From the NCBI GenBank assembly GCA_900772235.1, contig CAAGQX010000078.1:1-15420 (forward strand): a DNA stretch of 15,420 nucleotides, read 5' to 3'. Every line of letters begins with the position of its first letter. Position 1 is the stretch's first letter. Of this stretch, positions 10,838 through 15,420 are shown in pieces. Below the pieces are notes generated by a model, which did no database searches, was not told where the DNA came from, and saw nothing but the letters and a program-made list of their open reading frames with translations. Position numbers and translations under genes: made by a program. Source of the DNA: Clostridia bacterium (GTDB lineage Bacteria; Bacillota; Clostridia; TANB77; CAG-508).

Positions 10838-12214
10838 GTGAACGAAGATATTATAAAAGAACAACTAAAATATATAGAAAAAGTAGAAAAATTAAATGAA
10901 GGAAAAGAGCTATATTATAATATTTTAACAATGGGTTGCCAGTTAAATGAGAACGATTCTGAAAAGATTAGCGGTATGGCAACTAAAATGGGTTATAAAC
11001 CTACAGATGACCTAAATAAGGCAAATTTATATATTATAAATACTTGCTGTGTTAGAGAAAATGCTGAAGAAAAGCTATTTGGAAAACTTGGAGAACTAAA
11101 AAAATTAAGAGAAAAAAATGGTTCTATAATAGCAATTTGTGGCTGTATGATGCAAGAAAAACATATACAAGAAAAATTAAAACAAAGCTACCCTTATGTA
11201 GATATTATATTTGGAACACATACACTTCATAAATTCCCAGAAGATTTATATAAAGTGCTATTAGAAAGAAAGAAAATAAAAGACATTGAAGATATTGATG
11301 GTGAAGTTTATGAAGGCCTTCCAATAAAAAGAAATGATGGAAAAAGAGCTTCTGTAACTATAATGTATGGTTGCAATAATTTTTGCTCATATTGTATAGT
11401 TCCTTATGTTAGAGGAAGAGAAAGAAGCAGAAAACCAGAGGATATTTTAAAAGAAGTAGAAGAATTGGCAAAAGAGGGATATAAAGAAATAACACTTTTA
11501 GGGCAAAATGTAAATTCATATAAAGGAAAAGAAAATTATGGATTTGCAAAACTTTTAGAAGATGTGGAAAAAGTAGATGGAATTGATATTATAAAATTTA
11601 TATCTCCACATCCAAAAGATTTTACAGATGATGTTATAGAAGTTATTGCTAAAAGTAAAAAAATATCAAAATTAATACATATACCTCTTCAATCTGGAAG
11701 TACACAAGTTTTAAAGAAAATGAATAGAAAATATACAAAGGAAAGCTATTTAGAATTAATAGAAAAAATAAAAAACAAAATACCAGATGTACTATTTTCA
11801 ACAGATATTATAGTTGGCTTTCCAGAAGAAACTGAAGAGGATTTCGAAGAAACTTTAGATGTTGTAAGAAAAGTAAATTTTGAGCAAATATTTATGTTTA
11901 TTTATTCAAGAAGAGTAGGAACTTTAGCAGACAAAATGGAAAATCAAATACCAGAAGAAATAAAGCATAAAAGGTTTGATAGACTAAAAGAACTTTTTGA
12001 AACACAAGTAGAAGAAAATAACAAAAAATATATTGGAACAATACAAAAAGTATTAGTAGAAGGAAAAAGTAAAACAAACGATAAAATGCTTACAGGAAGA
12101 ACAAATAGCAACAAAGTAGTAGTTTTCGAAGGAACAGAAGAGTTAATAGGGCAAGTAATAGATTTAAAAATAATATCAGAACACAAATGGTATTTAAAAG
12201 GCGAGATATATTAG
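10838..12214 (+). CDS. miaB: tRNA-2-methylthio-N6-dimethylallyladenosine synthase MiaB
   Basis: A 458-residue radical-SAM methylthiotransferase that adds a methylthio group to i6A37 of tRNAs reading UNN codons. The N-terminal UPF0004 domain carries the auxiliary-cluster cysteines C34 (TMGCQLNEND), C70 (NTCCVREN) and C103 (CGCMMQE), with the 36- and 33-residue spacing of characterised MiaB. The radical-SAM motif C179-x3-C183-x2-C186 (GCNNFCSYCIVPYVRGRERSR) follows. The C-terminal TRAM domain is about 395-455 (YIGTIQKVLVEGKSK onward). The GTG start follows GGAGG by 7 bases. It forms an operon with mutS, 19 bases downstream, a common clostridial arrangement. MiaB modification supports reading-frame maintenance, which is of note given the frame breaks in this window. 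Confidence 0.96.
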   Translation: MNEDIIKEQLKYIEKVEKLNEGKELYYNILTMGCQLNENDSEKISGMATKMGYKPTDDLNKANLYIINTCCVRENAEEKLFGKLGELKKLREKNGSIIAICGCMMQEKHIQEKLKQSYPYVDIIFGTHTLHKFPEDLYKVLLERKKIKDIEDIDGEVYEGLPIKRNDGKRASVTIMYGCNNFCSYCIVPYVRGRERSRKPEDILKEVEELAKEGYKEITLLGQNVNSYKGKENYGFAKLLEDVEKVDGIDIIKFISPHPKDFTDDVIEVIAKSKKISKLIHIPLQSGSTQVLKKMNRKYTKESYLELIEKIKNKIPDVLFSTDIIVGFPEETEEDFEETLDVVRKVNFEQIFMFIYSRRVGTLADKMENQIPEEIKHKRFDRLKELFETQVEENNKKYIGTIQKVLVEGKSKTNDKMLTGRTNSNKVVVFEGTEELIGQVIDLKIISEHKWYLKGEIY

Positions 12215-12233
12215 AGGGAGGTAAAACATAAGT

Positions 12234-14843
12234 ATGGCAGAGTTTTCTCCAATGATGCAACACTATTTGGAAACAAAAGAAAAATACAGTGATTGTATAT
12301 TGTTTTATAGATTAGGCGACTTTTATGAAATGTTTTTTGAAGATGCAAAAATAGCAGCAAGAGAGTTAGAAATAACTTTAACAGGTAAAGACTGTGGACA
12401 AGCTGAAAGGGCTCCAATGGCAGGAATACCATTTCACGCTGCAGAAAGCTATATATCAAAATTAATAGAAAAAGGATATAAAGTAGCAATATGTGAACAG
12501 CTAGAAGATCCAAAACAAGCCAAAGGAATAGTAAAAAGAGATGTTATAAGAGTAGTAACACCAGGAACAATAACTCAAACACATATGCTAGATGAAAAGA
12601 AAAATAACTACATAATGGCTATTATGAAAAAAGGAATCCACTTTGGAATAGCAGTTTGCGATGTTACAACAGGAGATTTTTATGCTAGTAAAATTGCTGA
12701 AGACAACAATTTTGCAACTTTAATTGATGAACTTTCAAAATTTAATCCAGCAGAAATTATAGTAAATAAAATGCTATTTGAATCTACAGAAGAAATAGCT
12801 CAAATAAGAAAAAGATTTGGAGCATATATAGATAATTTACCAGAAGAAACATTTAAGGAAGAAACAGATAATTTATTGCAAAACTATACATTTTATGAAG
12901 ATGGAAAAAAACTAGAAAATTTAGACAATTATTTGCTAGAAGTAGCTAGTGTAAATGCACTTTTAGATTACTTAAATCAAACACAAAAAGTTAAATTAGA
13001 ACATATAAATTCAATTAATATATATAGCACTAAAAAATATATGTCTTTAGATATATCGGCAAGAAGAAACTTAGAACTTACAGAAAGAATGCACGACAAA
13101 TCTAAAAAAGGAACTTTACTTTGGGTATTAGATAAAACTCTTACTTCAATGGGTGGAAGGCTTTTAAGAAGATGGATAAATGAACCTTTAGTAGATGTAA
13201 AACAAATAAATGAAAGATTAGATGCAGTAGAAGAATTAAAAGATAATACAATTTTAAAAGGTGAAATTGGTAATAGCTTAAAATATGTATATGACATAGA
13301 AAGGTTAGTAGGAAAAATTTCGTATGGAAACTGCAACGCAAGAGATTTAAATTCACTAAAAAATTCTTTAGGGCAAATACCTAGCATAAAAAAATTAATA
13401 GAAGATACGAAATCTAATATGTTACAAAAATTGTATAATAATTTAGATACTTGCAGTGATTTATTTGAATTAATAGAAAAGGCGATAGTAGAAGAACCAC
13501 CAATTGCAGTTACAGAAGGTGGAATAATAAAAAAAGGATATAATGAAGAAGTAGATGAATTAAAAAAAGCTACAATAGAAGGAAAAAACTGGCTTATAGA
13601 ATTAGAAGCACAAGAGAAAGAAAAAACAGGAATAAAAAATTTAAAAGTTGGCTTCAATAAAGTATTTGGCTATTTCTTTGAAGTAACAAAATCTAACTTG
13701 AATTTAGTTCCAGAAAGATTTATTAGAAAACAAACTTTAACAAATGCTGAAAGATATATAACAGAGGAACTAACAGAATTAGAAAGCAAAATTTTAGGTT
13801 CAGAAGATAAAATTGTAACACTAGAATATAACCTATTTGTAGAAATAAGACAACACCTAGCTAAAAATATAGAAAGATTGCAAAAAACTGCTAGTGTTAT
13901 TGCAACATTAGATACATTATTATCATTTGCAACAGTTGCAGAAGATATGAACTATGTAAAGCCAGAAGTAGACAACAGCGGAGTATTAGACATAAAAGGC
14001 GGAAGACACCCAGTAATAGAAAAAATGATAGACTGGGGAAGTTTTGTAGATAACGACACATATTTAGATAAAGAACAAAATAGGTTAGCTATAATTACAG
14101 GACCTAATATGGCAGGTAAATCTACATATATGAGGCAAGTTGCATTAATTACACTAATGGCTCAAATTGGAAGTTTCGTACCTGCAGCTTCAGCAAGAGT
14201 GGGAGTAGTAGACAAAATATTTACAAGAGTTGGCGCTTCTGACGATTTAAGTATGGGGCAAAGTACTTTTATGGTAGAAATGATGGAGGTTGCAACTATA
14301 TTAAGAGAAGCTACAGCCAATAGTTTAATAATATTAGACGAAATAGGAAGAGGAACTTCTACATATGATGGATTGTCAATTGCGTGGGCAGTTGTAGAAC
14401 ACGTTGCAGACAAAGAGAAATGTGGAGCTAAAACATTATTCGCAACACACTACCACGAACTTACTCAGCTAGAAAGCAAAATAGAAGGGGTTAAGAATTA
14501 TTCTATAGCAGTAAAAGAAAAAGGAGAAGATATAGTATTCTTACGAAAAATTGTACCAGGAGGAACAGACGAAAGCTATGGAATACACGTAGCAAAACTT
14601 GCGGGTGTACCTCAAGTTGTTGTAAAAAGATCAAATGAAATATTAAAATCTCTTGAAAGAAAAAGTGCTTTAGGAAACAAGAATGTGGAAAAAGAAAACA
14701 AAAAAGTAATTTCAGGACAATTAGACTTTTATAATTACAAATTAGCAGAAATAGCACACGAATTAGATAAAGTAAATTTAAACGAACTAACTCCAATAGA
14801 TGCACTAAATGTGTTGTCTAAAATGAAAGAAAAAATGAAGTAG
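12234..14843 (+). CDS. mutS: DNA mismatch repair protein MutS
   Basis: An 869-residue MutS1. The N-terminal mismatch-binding domain has the F-x-E motif in GDFYEMF (F30, E32). Connector, core and clamp domains follow (to about 600). The ATPase comprises Walker A GPNMAGKST (624-631), the DLSMGQSTFMVEM signature, Walker B LIILDEIGRGTSTYDG (D702, E703) and the ATHYHEL switch. QLDFY (829-833) resembles a beta-clamp-binding motif, and the tail ELTPIDALNVLSKMKEKMK matches the usual MutS C-terminus. The length is normal. GAGGGAGG lies about 12 bases before the ATG, slightly long. It is co-transcribed with miaB. mutL, often next, is not in the window; a pilin-like gene follows instead. No terminator is obvious after the stop. 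Confidence 0.97.
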   Translation: MAEFSPMMQHYLETKEKYSDCILFYRLGDFYEMFFEDAKIAARELEITLTGKDCGQAERAPMAGIPFHAAESYISKLIEKGYKVAICEQLEDPKQAKGIVKRDVIRVVTPGTITQTHMLDEKKNNYIMAIMKKGIHFGIAVCDVTTGDFYASKIAEDNNFATLIDELSKFNPAEIIVNKMLFESTEEIAQIRKRFGAYIDNLPEETFKEETDNLLQNYTFYEDGKKLENLDNYLLEVASVNALLDYLNQTQKVKLEHINSINIYSTKKYMSLDISARRNLELTERMHDKSKKGTLLWVLDKTLTSMGGRLLRRWINEPLVDVKQINERLDAVEELKDNTILKGEIGNSLKYVYDIERLVGKISYGNCNARDLNSLKNSLGQIPSIKKLIEDTKSNMLQKLYNNLDTCSDLFELIEKAIVEEPPIAVTEGGIIKKGYNEEVDELKKATIEGKNWLIELEAQEKEKTGIKNLKVGFNKVFGYFFEVTKSNLNLVPERFIRKQTLTNAERYITEELTELESKILGSEDKIVTLEYNLFVEIRQHLAKNIERLQKTASVIATLDTLLSFATVAEDMNYVKPEVDNSGVLDIKGGRHPVIEKMIDWGSFVDNDTYLDKEQNRLAIITGPNMAGKSTYMRQVALITLMAQIGSFVPAASARVGVVDKIFTRVGASDDLSMGQSTFMVEMMEVATILREATANSLIILDEIGRGTSTYDGLSIAWAVVEHVADKEKCGAKTLFATHYHELTQLESKIEGVKNYSIAVKEKGEDIVFLRKIVPGGTDESYGIHVAKLAGVPQVVVKRSNEILKSLERKSALGNKNVEKENKKVISGQLDFYNYKLAEIAHELDKVNLNELTPIDALNVLSKMKEKMK

Positions 14844-14982
14844 GGACGCGTTTGAATTGAATGAAAAACAGGTGAAAAATTAAAGAAAATGCTAAAAACT
14901 ATTGACAAAAATAAAGTATTTATGCTTATTTGAAACTTTAGTAAGATGCTACAATATGAGTGAAATAAAAAATGTAAAAAGC

Positions 14983-15030
14983 ACAAAACGTATCTTAAAC
15001 ATATAAACAAAACGTATCTTAAACATATAA
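14983..15030. repeat. Perfect tandem duplication, 24 bp x 2
   Basis: The unit ACAAAACGTATCTTAAACAT plus ATAA occurs at 14983-15006 and again immediately at 15007-15030, with no mismatch. It sits just upstream of the promoter of the pilin-like gene. Apart from this repeat and that promoter, I see no other feature in the 280-bp gap after mutS (a TTGACA at 14902-14907 and a TGC-TACAAT at 14947-14955 are not paired at a useful distance). Confidence 0.9.
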
Positions 15031-15039
15031 AAATGCATA

Positions 15040-15068
15040 TTGACAAATAAAAAAAACAATGCTATAAG
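15040..15068 (+). promoter_or_regulatory. Promoter of the pilin-like gene
   Basis: TTGACA (15040-15045), a 17-bp spacer and TATAAG (15063-15068) with a TGC extended -10. The leader to the ATG is about 50 bases. Confidence 0.8.
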
Positions 15069-15123
15069 GTATTTATAGGTAAAATGATTTGTTAAGGAAA
15101 AAACAAAAGAAAAGGAGGAAAAA

Positions 15124-15420
15124 ATGAAAAACACAAGAAAAGAAACACAAAACACATCTAAGAACAAATACAAACAAAAGGGTATAACCCTAATAGCATT
15201 AATAATAACAATAATAGTAATGTTAATACTAGTGGGAGTAACAATAAGCATATCATTAAATGGAGGACTATTTGGCTATGCGAAAAATGCAACAAAAGAT
15301 ACAAAAAATGCATTAGAACAAGAAAAAACACTAGCAAATGGGGATATAATAGACTATTATTTAAATGTAAACCAAGAAATTCAGGCTCTACCAGAATATG
15401 ATAAGGCAGAAAAAACAGAA
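15124..15420 (+). CDS. Type IV pilin-like surface protein (N-terminal part, runs off the window)
   Basis: The first 99 codons are seen, with no stop before the window ends. A basic leader (residues 1-20, rich in Lys, Asn and Thr) ends in KQKG. A hydrophobic helix ITLIALIITIIVMLILVGVT (21-40) and then SISLNGGLFGYAKNATKDTK follow. This is the class III (prepilin) signal layout, with expected cleavage after the Gly. The usual Glu at position 5 of the mature pilin is Ala here, as in many clostridial pilin-like surface proteins, so assembly into a canonical pilus is uncertain. The start is fixed by AGGAGG (15113-15118) 5 bases before the ATG. The rest of the protein lies outside the window. Confidence 0.8.
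   Translation, partial: MKNTRKETQNTSKNKYKQKGITLIALIITIIVMLILVGVTISISLNGGLFGYAKNATKDTKNALEQEKTLANGDIIDYYLNVNQEIQALPEYDKAEKTE

Noticed and set aside
12977..13657. 226-residue open frame on the minus strand inside mutS
   Set aside because: It is the antisense shadow of an intact, well-conserved MutS.
14983..15030. 24-bp tandem repeat considered as CRISPR or plasmid iterons
   Set aside because: Only two abutting copies, with no spacer between them and no replication gene nearby.

Overview
The window looks like chromosome of a strongly AT-rich, low-GC Gram-positive, most likely a spore-forming member of the Clostridia. The grounds are the A-rich codon usage, AGGAGG-type ribosome binding sites, TTGACA/TATAAT promoters, U-tailed hairpin terminators, a Spo0A-type response regulator and a sigma-K/E-type sporulation sigma factor.

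Layout. (1) 1-3388: an XRE repressor-like gene (minus strand) diverges from a Spo0A-like response regulator (572-1372). Then comes an intergenic stretch with palindromic GGGGCG repeats, two 0A-box-like sites exactly 10 bp apart, a 15-residue aromatic micropeptide gene (1755-1802) with a strong Shine-Dalgarno and its own terminator, and a multi-pass membrane GHKL/AgrC-like histidine kinase (1910-3388). Regulator, peptide and kinase together look like an uncharacterised peptide/two-component module. (2) 3416-4074: a RelB/DinJ-type antitoxin and a YafQ-type toxin whose frame is broken by one base. (3) 4055-7189: a TetR regulator, an acyl-CoA synthetase (AMP-forming) and a PAQR/hemolysin-III membrane protein, a probable lipid/membrane module. 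(4) 7143-9190: a Y-family DNA polymerase, then a nucleotidyltransferase (MNT)/HEPN toxin-antitoxin-like pair. (5) 9198-9955: a sigma-K-like gene in three frames. (6) 9996-10155: a duplicated 68-bp palindromic repeat; then tspO on the minus strand, miaB-mutS on the plus strand, and the start of a pilin-like surface protein that runs off the window.

Most striking observation: the sigma factor has two +1 frame breaks and the YafQ toxin has one. At all three, the codon met in the incoming frame is CGG followed by A, and skipping the C (reading the overlapping GGA) restores the family sequence with no residue gained or lost. By eye I find no other in-frame CGG codon in any gene of this window, although CGT, CGC and CGA are used. 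This suggests CGG is not an ordinary arginine codon here and that +1 frameshifting (or four-base CGGA decoding) occurs at it. Repeated sequencing error and ordinary gene decay remain alternatives.

A second recurring theme is compact junctions where the terminator hairpin of one gene contains or overlaps promoter elements of the next (peptide/kinase, toxin/tetR, PAQR/polymerase, HEPN/sigma factor).
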